The translations under genes and the position numbers were made by a program. Below the pieces are notes generated by a model. That model was not told where the DNA came from, did not search any database, and saw only the letters and a program-made list of their open reading frames with translations. Shown one piece after another: positions 34,501-46,439 of a stretch of DNA of 64,000 bases (position 1 is its first letter; the number at the start of each line of letters is the position of its first letter). The DNA is from Pelobates cultripes. Its lineage: Eukaryota > Chordata > Amphibia > Anura > Pelobatidae. Where the stretch lies: NCBI GenBank assembly GCA_933207985.1, contig OW240915.1, positions 266,061,360-266,125,359 of the forward strand. Direction: 5' to 3'.

Positions 34501-34986
34501 TAGCCGTAATTTTGAAATTGAATTATCACTTTAGTGAGTAGCCCTGTTCGTCTGTGTCATCTGGTCACAACTACGATAGCTACTAAGTGATCATTAGTTT
34601 TAAATGTTTAAAGGTATAGAAAACAATAGCACCATGTTTGAAAGAACATGTGTTTTGGAAATTCAAACTCACAAGAACCACCCAGAAGGATTTTAATGGG
34701 AGAATACAGAGATGTCATTGTAGTTCCTTTTTGCAGCAGAGGCAAGGAACATTATTTTCACACATGCCTATCATAGGAAATAGCATTTAATTCCTAGAGA
34801 ACTAAGCATGGTGCATACTTAGATAAATAAAAGTAGCATTTAGCTTCTTCTTAATCAGCATTAAGTGCTCTCTTTGAATTAATGAAGACTGTAAACCCAT
34901 CTGAGAGTTATCAGTTTATACATACTCTCCTCAAACCATATGACCATTTAATACTAAATCATATTATACTATCTATTTTTTCTTTC
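31541..34986. other. No gene recognised
   Basis: Mostly AT-rich. About 31,975-32,040 contains AAAAAGGGTTTGTGCCCGAAACGCC, related in style to the GAAACG repeats elsewhere. Open frames at 32,273-32,839 are short and without domains. Confidence 0.45.
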
Positions 34987-35277
34987 ATAGAAACCTGCAA
35001 TGTGACGGCAGATAAGAACCATTTGGCCCATCTAGTCTGCCCAATTTTCTAAATACTTTCATTAGTCCCTGGCCTTAGCTTATAGTTAGTATAGCCTAAT
35101 GCCTATCCCACACATGCTTAAACTCCTTTACTGTGTTAACCTCTACCACTTCAGCTGGAAGGCTATTCCATGCATTCACTACCCTCTCAGTAAAGTAATA
35201 CTTCTTGATATTATTTTTAAATCTTTGCCCCTCTAATTTAAGACTATGTCCTCTTGTTGTGGTAGTTCTTCTTTTAG
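34987..35277 (-). mobile_element. 5'-truncated CR1 3' end
   Basis: Minus-strand copy of the same CR1 tail. It reads TTTRGHSLKLEGQRFKNNIK, then YYFTERVVNAWNSLPAEVVE and EFKHVWDRH, a stop, then the 3' tail and ending TAGAAAGAAA-side flank near 34,987. It stays open for 83 codons only because the upstream flank happens to be open. Inactive. Confidence 0.85.
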
Positions 35278-37280
35278 TTAGCATTATGATAAATATACCA
35301 AATATACTATATTCAATATACTGCATTACAACTATGCTAATAAACATGTATTTATATATTCTTGTGTGTGCTTAGTATATTAGCAATACTAGTACACAGT
35401 AATATTGCTACAATGTGCATGTCACTAAGTTAATTGTTTTATGCAATCTGCACAAAACATTTATTGAGAAATATTTATTTGTTTCACTAAGTTAATCCAC
35501 TTATCGTTTATTTCCATAATTTTGTGATAACGTTCCTTTAGTGATTGCTTCATGAATGTGGTGGACAAACACAGTTCTACATTATCTATCTAGAAAGAAA
35601 TACATTTTCTTCTAATTTTTCACCGTTTTGCTACATCACCAAATCAAATTACAATGCAAGAGCCTTAAAACACCTGAAATTTGGCCTTGAGGGAGAAACT
35701 CAATTTGATATTAAGCATTTTTATGTTCTCTGCCTACTGATTTTAATGCATTTATAATAAAGCTTACAGTTTCAGTTTTTGATGCAACTACTGAGGAGAA
35801 GCTGTTATTTGGGCAATGGAGAAAAGTTTACAGTTTAAAAGTTGTTCTATTATTATCAAGTAATTTAGAAGTTTATGCATCTAGTAGGTAAACTATTAAT
35901 ACCCTATAAAACAATATTGGCATGTGGCCACTTCTGTCTTACCAATTAACTACTTGGACAGGCTTTACACTGTGGTGTGTAAAACATTTTCATTGTGAAG
36001 TGTCATAACTTCCAAAAGTTAGTACTACACCTTTTTGTTAATTAAATGAAAAATATAATTATTGCGAACAAATATACATAAGGAGTACAAGGTCGGTGGG
36101 CAATAGTATTTGTCCTAGTGTTAATAGGATTGTCTCGATAACCTTTTAGAAAATATATTCAGGCTGACTATAGCATTATGCCGTGAGGACATGCACCTCT
36201 AAATTACAAATTATAGTGATACTGATCTTGCATATTTCATTTCCTGCCTATATATGTTTTTGTAAACACATTTTTTCAAATTCTGGAACCCAGTCATTTA
36301 TTTGATAAGAACAACTCATAAATAGCTCCTATAGAAATATATGCATCCACACCATTACGTGAATGCTTATTTATAAGAGGGGAAGATCACACGTATGTCT
36401 AAAGAATTCGTTGTAATTAGCTTTTAAGTCTTTGTGTTTGGTAACAACAATAAATAATTAGACTCTAGATTATTTTTATTAAAGATTCATTTGTGATCCA
36501 AATATTCCTTCCACCTCAACGTATAAAATATAACAAAACAGGATTTTGTTGGTATTGCTTTATTATACTTATTAAATTTAACTTGCTATATGTTTGGATA
36601 CGATTCTATGGGTCTGATTGCAGTAACCTTGGGATCATTTTATATGGTTTAAATTTCCAGTTTAATTGCCATTTCCAGTTGTTTCTGTACTCAATAAATC
36701 TTTCTATCAGTTCAACCTACTGTGAAATGTTACTTGTAATACTTCATTGACTGCCAGCTCCTCGGTCTAAGGTTATGGCCAGTCTAAAAACAAACAAACC
36801 GTAATTCGTCAGACAAACATATCAGGCACGCAGGCAACATTTAACTATAATATCTGTTTTCAAAGACCAGTGCTTTCCAGACGATTGAAATCCACTGATA
36901 ATGGTAAGGAAAATGTAGGCGTGCTCTGATTTTTATTTTCTTCTCCCATTCAACTGTGCCTTTTTCCAAAAAAAAGCTCAGTAATCACTGTCCTAGAAAA
37001 TCACAAAAATACAATTTAAAAAGACAATGGGATAATTTATCAAGAAATTCTGATTTAAAAAGCTGTCGAAAGTACAAAAAGTGAGACAATCACCATTGAA
37101 ACCAGTGGTACCTACAAGCTTATTCCATTGGTGGCTTCTTCCCTTTACATTTTCACAATTTTTTTATTTTTTTTAGAACAGAATACTGAAAAAAATTAAG
37201 GATATGAAAACTAATGTGTAGAACACTACTTTTAAATCTTAGTTATATAAAGGTTACTGAATCTAATCTCACACAGTTTA
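35278..37280. other. No gene recognised
   Basis: AT-rich single-copy sequence. Confidence 0.5.
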
Positions 37281-37391
37281 ACATAGAAACATAGAATGTG
37301 ACGGCAGATAAGAACCATTTGGCCCATCTAGTCTGCCCAATTTTCTAAATACTTTCATTAGTCCTTGGCCTTATCTTATAGTTAGGATAGC

Positions 37392-40173
37392 CTAATACCT
37401 ATCCCACGCATGCTTAAACTCCTTTACTGTGTTAACCTCTACCACTTCAGCTGGAAGGCTATTCCATGCATCCACTACTCTCTCAGTAAAGTAATACTTC
37501 CTGATATTATTTTTAAACCTTTGCCCCTCTAATTTAAGACTATGTCCTCTTGTTGTGGTAGATTTTCTTCTTTTAAATATGGTCTCCTCCTTTATTGTGT
37601 TGATTCCCTTTATGTATTTAAATGTTTCTATCATATCCCCCCGTCTCGTCTTTCCTCCAAGCTATACATGTTAAGATCCTTTAACCTTTCCTGGTACGTT
37701 TTATCCTGCAATCCATGAACCAGTTTAGTAGCCCTTCTCTGAACTTTCTCTAAAGTATCAATATCCTTCTGAAGATACGGTCTCCAGTACTGCGTACAAT
37801 ACTCCATGTGAGGTCTCACCAGTGTTCTGTACAATGGCATGAGCACTTTCCTCTTTCTACTGCTAATACATCTCCCTACACAACTAAGCATTCTGCTAGC
37901 ATTTCCTGCTGCTCTATTACATTGTCTGCCTACCTTTAAGTCATCAGAAATAATCACCCCTAAATCCCTTTCCTCAGATGTTGAGGTTAGGACTCTATCA
38001 AATATTCTGTACTCTGCCCTTGGGTTTTTACATCCAAGATGCATTGTCTTGCACTTATCCACATTAAATGTCAGTTGCCACAACTCTGACCATTTTTCTA
38101 GTTTACCTAAATCATTTGCCATTTGGCTCATCCCTCCTGGAACATCAGCCTGTTACATATCTTAGTATCATCAGCAAAAAGACATACCTTACCATCAAGT
38201 CCTTCTGCAACATCACTAATAAAAATATTAAAGAGAATGGGTCCAAGTACTGATCCCTGAGGTACTCCATTGGTGACAAGCCCAAGCTTCGAATATACTC
38301 AATTGACTACAACCCTCTGTTGCCTGTCACTCAGCCACTGTCTTACCCATTCAACAATATTGGATTCCAAACTTAAAGATTGCACTTTATTTAAAAGCCT
38401 TTTATGTGCAACAGTGTCAAAAGCCTTACTGAAATCTAGGTAAGCAATGTCTACTGCACCACCCTGATCTATTATTTTAGTTACCCAATCAAAAAAATCA
38501 ATAAGATTAGTTTTGCATGATCTCCCTGAAGTAAACCCATGTTGTCTCTGATCTTGAAATCCATGTGTTTTTAGATGTTCAACAATCCTATCCTTTAACA
38601 TGGTTTCCATTACTTTCCCCACTACTGAAGTAAGGCTTACTGTCCTATAATTGCCAGACTCCTCCCTACTACCTTTCTTGTGGATGGGCACAACATTCAT
38701 TAACTTCCAAACTTTTGGGACTACCCCTGTTAACAATGATTGGTTAAATAAATCTGTTAATGGTTTTGCTAGGACACCACTAAGCTCTTTTAATAACTTT
38801 GGGTGTATTCCATCCGGTCCCATAGACCTATTTGTCTTTACTTTTGACAGTTGAAATAAAACCTCTTCCTCTGTAAACTCACATGTAATAAATGGCTTAT
38901 TTGTCCTTTTTCCTAACTGAGGTTCCTTTCCTTAATTTTCATTTGTAAATACTGAACAAAAATATTAATTGAGGCAGTCACCTAGACCTTTAGCCTCTTC
39001 TACATACCTTCCTTCTTTTGTTTTTAATCTAACTAATCCTTGTTTTACTTTCCTTTTCTCATTTATGTATCTAAAAAATGTTTTGTCCCCTTTTTTTACT
39101 GACTGTCATTTTATCTTCTGTGTGTGAATTGTAAGCTCTTATAACTTGCTTAGCCTCTTTCTGCCTAATCTTATAGATTATTCTGTCTTCCTCACTCTGT
39201 TTTTTTTTTAATAATTACTTAATGCTAACTTTTAGTTTTTTACTATTTTGACCACATCTGCGGAGTACCATAGTGGTTTCTTGAATTTTTTGCTTTTACT
39301 GACAAGCCTAATGCAATTTTCTGTTGCCTTCAGCAGTGCAACTTTTAAATAATCCCATTTCTCTTGGACTCCATTTAAATTGTTCCAGTTTGATAATGAC
39401 TCCTTTACACATATTCTAATTTTAGAAAAGTCTGTTTTTTTAAAGTCTAAAACTTTTGTTTTTGTGTGGTGTGACTCAGTCACTGTTCTTATATTAAACC
39501 ACACTGACTGATGATCACTGGATCCTAAACTTTCACCTACAGTAATATCTGATACCAAATCTCCATTTGTTAACACTAAATCTAGTATGGCCTCTGTACG
39601 AGTTGGCTACTCAACGACGTGTTTTAGAGACAATCCCATTAGGGAGTTTAGAATATGTGTGCTCCTGGTTTTCCAATTCACATCAGGAAGATTAAAGTCA
39701 CCCATGATTATAACTTCCCCCTTCATTGTCATTTTAGCTATTTCCTCAACTAGTTGATTATCTAACTCTTCTATATGTCCTTGGTGCCTATAAAACACAC
39801 CTACACAAGTTACTGTGTGATTACCAAATTCTAACGTAACCCAAACGGACTCTATGTTCGCCTCACTAACTTTTATTAGGCTAGATTTTATGCTATCCTT
39901 CACATACAGGGCCACCCCTCCCCCTTTCTTGCCTTCCCTGTCTTTTCTATATAAAGAGTACCCTGGTATTGCTATGTCCCAGTCATTTTTCTCATTATAC
40001 CATGTCTCAGTAACAGCGACTAAATCTACATTATCAGTTGCCATTATTGCCACAAGTTCATGGATCTTATTCCCTAAACTGAAAGCATTTGTAGACATGA
40101 CTCTAAGCTTATCCTTTTTTAACACACCTTCTGTCCTTGTTTTGGGGGGGCAACTGGATTGACGTTTTATCAC
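37392..40173 (-). pseudogene. CR1 ORF2: endonuclease and reverse transcriptase, broken
   Basis: Endonuclease: VDLVAVTETWY (Glu), IIMGDFNLPDVNW (Asp-x-Asn) and SSDHQSVW (Ser-Asp-His) are all present, so the active-site residues survive. A TAG at 39,604-39,606 interrupts HVVE|PTRTEAILDLVLTNGD, probably from CAG. A decayed linker follows (39,231 to about 38,850; KGDKTFFRYINEKRKVKQGL readable). Reverse transcriptase: GPDGIHPKLLKE, QHGFTSGRS, YLDFSKAFDTVAH, NGVPQGSVLGPILFN, and LFADDTK at about 38,165-38,180 (the YxDD-type motif). A TGA follows RQQRVVVN at 38,299. Frameshifts lie near 38,132 and near 37,640, the latter by loss of one A. Confidence 0.9.
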
Positions 40174-40224
40174 CCCTTTTGCCCTCCCCTCCTAGTTTAA
40201 ATACATCCTAGCAAAACCTCTGAA

Positions 40225-40940
40225 CTACTCACTGAGAACATTTGTTCCCTTTTGAGAAAGATGCAAACCATCTTTTTTGTACAGTTTATTTCCATTCCAA
40301 ACAGTGCTACCATGAGAAATAAAGCCAAATCCTTGCTCCCGACACCATTCACCAAGCCACAAGTTAAAGTCCCTAATACGCATTCGCCTGTCGTTCTGAG
40401 TCTTATGCACAGGCAGAACTTCAGAGAATGACAGTGTGGAAGCAACCTGCCATTTATCATTCTCAAAAGCACTAGAAACTTCCTTAACCTCTGAAACCTC
40501 TTTGTAAGCCACGTCATTTGTCCCTAGATGGACAAGTACATCCAATTCCCCTTCCTGCTTTGCTCGCTTAACAATATTACAAATACGTCTCCTGTCTCTG
40601 TGAGCAGTAGCTCTGGGAAGACCTCTCACAAGACCACCATTGTCCATCTCCACACCTCTTATGATGGAATCCCCCAACAACAATTGCTTTCTATTAGGCC
40701 TCACCACAGTCTCCAAGCCTGCCTCTACAACACCACTACCCTCAGTGCCTGAGCCTGTCTCCACAGCACCACTACCCTAAGTGCCTGAGCTTGTCTCCTC
40801 AACACCACTACCCTCAGTGCGTGAGCTTGTCTCCTCAACACCACTACCCTCAGTGCCTGAGCCTGTCTCCTCAACACCACTACCCTCAGTGCCTGAGCCT
40901 GTCTCTACAGCACCACTACCCTCAGTGCCTGAGTTTGTCT
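40225..40940 (-). pseudogene. CR1 ORF1, SGNH/GDSL-esterase-like, with N-terminal repeats
   Basis: The esterase-like part is unbroken from 40,764 to 40,225. Block I is QLLLGDSIIRGVE (catalytic-type Ser in GDS), a middle block is LVHLGTNDVAY (GTND, Asn oxyanion position), and the last block is DGLHLSQKGTNVLSE (Asp-x-x-His). CR1 and L2 ORF1 proteins are known to carry this fold. Upstream, the frame goes on through a 12-residue repeat (ETGSGTEGSGVV) encoded by the 36-bp array, interrupted by a TAG at 40,777-40,779 where the other units have GAG. Start codon not identified; ATG is not visible in the repeat part. Confidence 0.85.
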
Positions 40941-40945
40941 CCACA
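40720..40945 (-). repeat. 36-bp in-frame tandem repeat at the CR1 5' end, six copies
   Basis: CACCACTACCCTCAGTG recurs at exact or near 36-bp spacing near 40,731, 40,766, 40,802, 40,838, 40,874 and 40,911. A multiple of three keeps the reading frame, giving Gly/Ser/Glu/Val-rich repeats at the protein N-terminus. Confidence 0.95.
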
Positions 40946-40950
40946 ACATT

Positions 40951-41750
40951 TTAGGACTTTAAGCAAATGCTTATTAAAAATTATGTAAACTAACTTAATG
41001 CTCACATTTAGCCCCCTCTTTAATTTCAGTGTTTTTATCTGTTATGAAAAGAGTTACAAAATTTAAAAAGTAAATATAAAAAGATGCTTATACCAATGCC
41101 AATAACGTGTATTTAGATAAAGGGTTGAATTTTTTTTTAAATTGTATAGTCAAATAAGTCACATAATATAATTTGAAATCTGCCATTAAAATGCAATAAT
41201 TTAGTATTATATTATCGCATGTGTTTTTAGGTAGGTAGTCTACAGAGGTCATTTTATTTCAGCTGGAATACAAAGAACAAGCTGGTCAGTGCTCTTAGCA
41301 TCCCCTAAAATCACTGGGTTACAATGTTTTAAAACTTTATGCAAAATTGTTTCCATTTCATGTATTCTATCAATCATCTAACTATTGTTTTTTTTTTTTA
41401 CTTTTTGGTAACTACTGTATGACTGCCATTAATACAAACATTTTTATTGTATATATGTTAAAAATGCTAATTTACAATGTGTGGCAGTTAGTATGATGAA
41501 ATATTTAAAAGGTCACATTAGCTTTCTGTAGATGTGCAGTAAGTCCCTTCAAGCACATGCCTTAGGCAGTTTATGACCGTTCTCTTCAACAGAATGTTAG
41601 TGTTGACAGTTATCCCACTCTTAAAATTATTATGGAATTGCTGGAATATATTAAAGGGACAGTGACTCACAATAGAAGACTCCATGGACCGAATGTAATA
41701 GGCAATAGTATATTCTTCCAGTGGTGCTGGACATCCATTGGATAGCATGA
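40951..41750. other. No gene; TTAA-type MITE end near 41,650
   Basis: AT-rich. At about 41,650 TTAAAGGGACAGTGACTC looks like the left end of a TTAA-type MITE into which the following hAT element may have inserted; the right end is not found. Confidence 0.35.
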
Positions 41751-41758
41751 GGTCCATG
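41751..41758. repeat. Left 8-bp target duplication GGTCCATG
   Basis: Identical to 43,800-43,807. Confidence 0.9.
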
Positions 41759-41783
41759 CAGGGCCGGACTGGCCCACCGGGAT

Positions 41784-41801
41784 ACCGGGAAATTTCCCGG
41801 T
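41784..41801. repeat. 18-bp perfect palindrome near the hAT left end
   Basis: ACCGGGAAATTTCCCGGT, self-complementary with no loop, 25 bp from the terminus. It could be a subterminal transposase-binding or structural site; inference only. Confidence 0.85.
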
Positions 41802-41963
41802 GGGCCGCGGCACCTGGGGGCCGGCCGCATTCCTGGCTGGAGCCGCCGGGCCGGGTGGCAGCTTCCCCGGTCCGGCAGCCACAGCAGTGACAGGAGCAGT
41901 CTGGGCGGGCGGCCGGCGCGTGAGGGAGCACTCTCCCCGGAGTGCTCCATCGCGCACCGCACT

Positions 41964-42007
41964 GATGCCGGAGCCGGAAGATGACGTCATCTTCCGGCTC
42001 CGGCATC
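41964..42007. repeat. 44-bp perfect palindrome centred on TGACGTCA
   Basis: The left arm runs GATGCCGGAGCCGGAAG and on to the centre ATGACGTCAT; the right arm is its exact complement, with no spacer. The centre is a full cAMP-response-element (CRE) consensus and each arm carries a GGAAG ETS-like core. It sits inside a longer imperfect inverted repeat (41,911-42,079) whose arms share GGGAGCACTCTCCCCGGAGT. Confidence 0.95.
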
Positions 42008-42192
42008 CCTATGCGGCGCGCGAGGGAGCTGAAGAGGAAGCACTCCGGGGAGAGTGCTCCCTCGCGCGCCAGCGGCCCGCCCGCCCAGTGACCGGCCGCC
42101 CAGGAGCCAAGCAGCACCACTGGACCCCAGGGAATCCCCCCAGCACTCCAAAAGGTAAGGAGGCTGGGGGGATTACATTTAAAAAAAAAAAA

Positions 42193-42515
42193 AGTGAGTG
42201 TGTGTGTGTGTTAGTGTGTGTGTTAGTGTGTGTGTGTGTTAGTGTGTGTGTCTGTGTGTGTGTGTGTGTCTGTGTTAGTGTCTGTGTGTGTGTGTGTGTT
42301 AGTGTGTGTGTGTCTGCTAGTGAGTGTGTTACTGTGTGTGTCTGTTACTGAGTGTGTTTGATGTCTGTTAGTGAGTGTGTGTTTGTCAGTGTATGTTTTG
42401 TAAGTGAGTGTGTATGTATGTCTGTCGCTGAGTGTGTCTCTGTCAGTAAATGTGTGTGTCTGTTAGCTAGTGTGTATGCGTCTGTTCGTGAGAGTGTGTG
42501 TGTGTCTTCAGCATT
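42193..42515. repeat. TG-rich compound microsatellite
   Basis: About 320 bp of GTGTGTGTTAGTGTGTG and GTGTCTGTTAGTGAGTG units. Open frames on both strands (Val/Cys/Ser or Thr/His-rich) are array artefacts. Confidence 0.95.
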
Positions 42516-42524
42516 TACCTTTCT

Positions 42525-42804
42525 CCAGCGTCGGACTCCCCAGTGTCCGCCTCTCAGCTCCGAATGCACATGCGCGGCAAGAGGCGCGTGCGCATTTAAA
42601 CCGCCCATAGGAAAGCATTACTCAATGCTTTCCTATGGACGTTCGCTGAAGCTCCTCTAGCAGCTGTCAATGAGACAGCCACCAGAGGCTGGATTAACCC
42701 TCAGTGAGACATGTTTTCAGCTGCAGGGTTAAAACTAGAGGGACCTGGCAACCAGACCACTTCATTGAGCTGATGTGATCTGGGTGTCTGTAGTGGTCCT
42801 TTAA
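42525..42804 (-). repeat. Nested TTAA-type MITE (partial)
   Basis: On the minus strand it starts TTAAAGGACCACTACAGACA at 42,804 and continues with paired GGTCTGG-type words as in the element at 29,193. A perfect hairpin, CCATAGGAAAGCATT / AATGCTTTCCTATGG with a 4-bp loop, lies at 42,605-42,638. The other terminus is unclear. Confidence 0.7.
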
Positions 42805-42805
42805 G

Positions 42806-43044
42806 TGTGTGTGCATACCGCGGTCGTGGGGTCGCAGCCCTGAAACCCCTGCGACCAGGTGCCCGCCGCCATATGTTGCGGCCCCGACCCGCGCAGAGTA
42901 AGCGCGGGGGGGCCCATGGGTCATGTGTACGCCACTGCACACACACACACACACACCATACACATTCACACACTGCCCCCACACACACACCATACACATT
43001 TACACACTGCCCACCCACACACTGAACCTTTCACACACATTGCA
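42806..43044. repeat. GC-rich stretch plus CA microsatellite inside the hAT element
   Basis: Holds GCCGCCATATGTTGCGGCC and GGGCCCATGGGTCATGTGTA, then CACACAC units to about 43,040. The words look like the end of another hAT-type repeat, but no pair of ends was found. Confidence 0.4.
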
Positions 43045-43215
43045 CCACTGCTCCTATACCCTACTACAGCCCCATATCCCAGCAGACTCCAGGTAAGTTG
43101 TCAAACTGTTCTTAAAAGGTTTGACGACTTACTCTCGGAGGGGGTACCGACGCTCCTGGCACCATAACCACTACACAGAGGAGTAGTGGTTATTGTGCAT
43201 GGAATATTTCTTTAA
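43045..43215 (-). repeat. TTAA-type MITE remnant, shared with 53,400-53,525
   Basis: On the minus strand it begins TTAAAGAAATATTCCATGCA at 43,215 and forms a hairpin around ACTACTCCTCTGTGTAGT. The inner words CCAGGTAAGTTGTCAAACTG recur at 53,437 in the same orientation relative to TATCCCAGCAGAC. Confidence 0.65.
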
Positions 43216-43295
43216 ACAATCTACAAGTGCCCCTCTCAGGCTCAGGCTCTGGATCCGCCACTAGTATATGACATGTATATTAATGTGTGTATTAG

Positions 43296-43296
<1 letters not shown>

Positions 43297-43331
<35 letters not shown>
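43297..43331. repeat. (TA)n microsatellite
   Basis: About 17 TA units. Confidence 0.95.
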
Positions 43332-43336
<5 letters not shown>

Positions 43337-43799
43337 TTACACATATTAATGTACATTTATAAATGCATAATACACAGAGAAATTTCATTAATATGTACCA
43401 TATGTAATGAGCAGATATTGGCCCAGTCTTGTTGCTAGGTGCATACTCCAGCACAATAACATATTTAAAGTGAAGAGCACACCCACAGGACTTCAAAATA
43501 AAAAAAATTCAGTTGTGCCCTACATACATTCACCATTTCAGTCCCATTAACAAGCTTTCCTTAATATGTCAAGGTAGTTGGACTGAAACATTGATTACAT
43601 GCAAAGGCACGTCTGCTTAAAATAAATCTGCACTTTTGTTTATTTTGAAGCCTATGAGTGCGCTTTTTACGTTGAAGTACTTTTTAATTTTAAGTTATCT
43701 GTTCTAACTCTGTATCTGCACACTATGCTGGCGCGATGCATTATGGGGCTGGTAAATATTTTTTTTCCAGGACTGCTTTTAATTCCCAGTCCGGCCCTG

Positions 43800-43807
43800 G
43801 GTCCATG
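43800..43807. repeat. Right 8-bp target duplication GGTCCATG
   Basis: Exact match to 41,751-41,758. Confidence 0.9.
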
Positions 43808-46439
43808 CTGTACAATCCCAGATTGTGTGGAAATATTTTTGTGTGATCTCGACTAGAGGTAAATAGATTAAAGGTGCAGGTACAGCACAGTTCAGAGAGT
43901 TCATGTTGTGGGACTACACTCTGTAACAAATAAGGACACTTGAGATTGAACTCAGGATTGTGCGTCACCTTGCTCAGGATCATCTTAGCCTACAGGACTA
44001 TTTTATTCAAACAATTCAGTGACCACAAGAGTTTTTTTGTTTCCCATTTTATTTGCTGTATATGCTTGTGCCATTTGTCATTTTTGTGCACTGCCTTTGT
44101 ATGTATTAAAACAAAATTATTATGGTGTTCTGGTGATAAACTTGATTTCAGATTTAATTTGTATACGGACAGGCTGAAATCCTGTCTACTTTCAAGCTAA
44201 TTGTAAAGGCTGTATTGCAAATCGGGACATTGATAAATCTTAAGAACAGAGGCTGTATTATCCTGTCTTAATGCTTTTAAATGGTACTGAATTATTTTTT
44301 TCTAATCCAGTCCAGAGGCATTGGATGTTGTTGAATAATCCAACAATTTTTCAATGTGAAATTTCAAAGACAGGGCTAATTGAGTTCACACACAGTAATT
44401 TTTGTGTTCTATCTATCAGCTTTTGACATATTATCAATATTTTTTTTCTTTTTAAAAGCTAGCATGTTTTTGACAGTACTCCCCAATGTGCATTGATCGT
44501 GTTGGGCTGTTAGAAATAAATTATATTTTTATGACTCATTATTAATGAGTCAATTTCTGGGCCTGGCCAACGGTCTGAAAGTCTGATTTCTAAAAGTCCT
44601 AATGGAATTGGATTAATTTCTAAATGTCCTGAAGGAATTAGATTTGAGAATCCAAAACACTTTGTCAAAGCATTTGCTACGTTTCACTTTTACTTCACGA
44701 TCCACTTCATGATAAAGGTCAGTCAAATAAAAATCTAAATCCATAAACTAAATCATGATTTGATTAATTTTCCATGGGTGTTATGTTTTAAATACAATCT
44801 CAACTCCGCAGTAAATTAGGACAATTACTGAAATCAGGCCAGTGAAAAAGAACCTTGATAGAGATCCCACTTTTGTAATCTTCACGATGTCTAGGTTGAA
44901 AATTTTACTTAATGTAGCAATCCACTATTGACTGAATTAAATCGGTTATAATGGTGCGCCTTTGTAATGGAATGGTGTAGAATGATTGGTTATATTTTAT
45001 TTATTTTACAATTGCTTTTTACCACAATAAAAAACATTGATCTGAGTCAAACACCTTTTAGTCATCAACAATTTAGATCTTTCAGAGTTTTCAATTATCT
45101 AAACCATATAGGTTGCATCTACATGTGCATCTGTATTGTGTAGCTATGTTTACATAGCAACTGTGGAAATTGACTTTTCAAGGAATGTATTGATTAGCTT
45201 TCAGGACCATCCGTTAGGCCTCTGGCTGCCCTATAAAAGGGTTATATGTTCTGAGAGAAACATCTTATCAAGACAGCAGGCAATTTTCTGGACACATTTT
45301 ATAAATTCTTATGTAATCTGAAAGCTGTTTGCCAATTTTTCCTCTTCTGGAGGAAATTTCATATGTAAATTTAAAATTTACAGGGTGTAACTGGACCATA
45401 GATACTTAATGTTACCTGTACCTTCTTTGAGGACATTTCCAGTAGTCTCATTTTCAAGAAAAGTTGGACAATTTACAAATATCACCAGAGGTTTATATAC
45501 AATTAAATTAATAAAATAAATATAGATTTTATTTTAAACATTTTTTATTTTTATTTTTTGTGGTGTAAATTTCAAACAGGATTTTTAATGGAATTCCAGT
45601 CAGATATGAAATATACATCAACATATTAACTGTATATAGTTTGACTTTACACATTGACAGTAAAATGTATCGTACCATCACAATAGCCCACATTATCGGC
45701 ACTTAGTGGTAACACATATTTCAACAGATAACATCTAGCACTAAAACAATCCAGCCTAAATGCATTTCGTTAAGTGCAATAGAAGAGCTATTTCTTTATT
45801 TTAAGGACCTATATCGCTGTAAATCCTATTTCCAATTCACAGAAAATGCCCATTTAAACTGCTGAGTGAATTGTATTATCAATATTTTAGCACATTAAAA
45901 AAGACAGATATCTAAATAGTTGCTAACCATTAATCTTTCCATTCTAGACACAGATCTTATATAGATAGTGCTAAGCATCTTGAAGCTTTAATCCAGTTGA
46001 TGCTAGTAAGTAGTAGGCACTTAAGTGCAGAGATACTGCTTTCACGATGATTTTGGCAGCCCAAGAAGATGTACGTGTCAGAATGATGAATGGTGTAGCT
46101 CAGAACCACTTAAGAGCCTGAGGAAGCTTCGGAGTCAGTGCTAGGTTTGGTTAACATCAGGAACTGGTTAAAATATGTTAAAATATGTTTCTGCTCCCAC
46201 AAAAAGACTTGGAAATTCGATTTGTTACAAACTGCAATTCAACCGAATTTGGGCCGATCAGGGGCTTATACAAATTCCCCAATTTCTGAACTGCTATATT
46301 GACTAATTAAAAATCAAACAACTTGCACAATGGCATGTTAGTTTTGATTTGGAATTCCACTTAGGCACACAAAAAAAGAGAGATAATTGATGGTATAAAA
46401 GAGGATTGATTGTTAGAGGACATCCAATAAATGTTGGTT
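43808..46439. other. No gene recognised; AT-rich, low repeat load
   Basis: Tract 44,200-45,300 has few recognisable repeats and palindromic words such as TGACTCATTATTAATGAGTCA (44,530-44,552). It could contain conserved non-coding sequence. A T-rich stretch at 45,535-45,560 may mark an old retroelement 3' end. Confidence 0.35.

Larger units (their letters stand above)
37281..40950 (-). mobile_element. Near full-length CR1-type LINE, degenerate
   Basis: About 3.7 kb in minus orientation. 5' to 3': a 36-bp coding repeat, an SGNH/GDSL esterase-like ORF1, an apurinic-type endonuclease, reverse transcriptase and its C-terminal region, then the 3' tail ending in CACATTCTATGTTTCTATG-like repeats near 37,285. 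CR1 elements lack a poly(A) tail and end in short repeats such as ATTCTATG, as here. Stops and frameshifts in both ORFs make it immobile. Truncated tails of the same family lie at 13,301, 24,133 and 34,987. Confidence 0.9.
41759..43799. mobile_element. Non-autonomous hAT-type element, 2,041 bp, with nested repeats
   Basis: Ends CAGGGCCGGACTGG at both sides (right end complementary) with exact GGTCCATG duplications, as in the hAT superfamily. Left of centre is a GC-rich hairpin region (41,911-42,079). Then come a TG array, a nested TTAA-type MITE (ending 42,804), a GC-rich piece, a CA stretch, another MITE remnant (ending 43,215) and a TA array. No transposase domain is seen. The size is probably inflated by the nested insertions. 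Confidence 0.9.

Noticed and set aside
41518..42351. 183-200-codon frames on both strands in a GC-rich region
   Set aside because: GC-rich DNA has few stops. The region is a hairpin-rich hAT interior, frames overlap on both strands, and no domain is visible.
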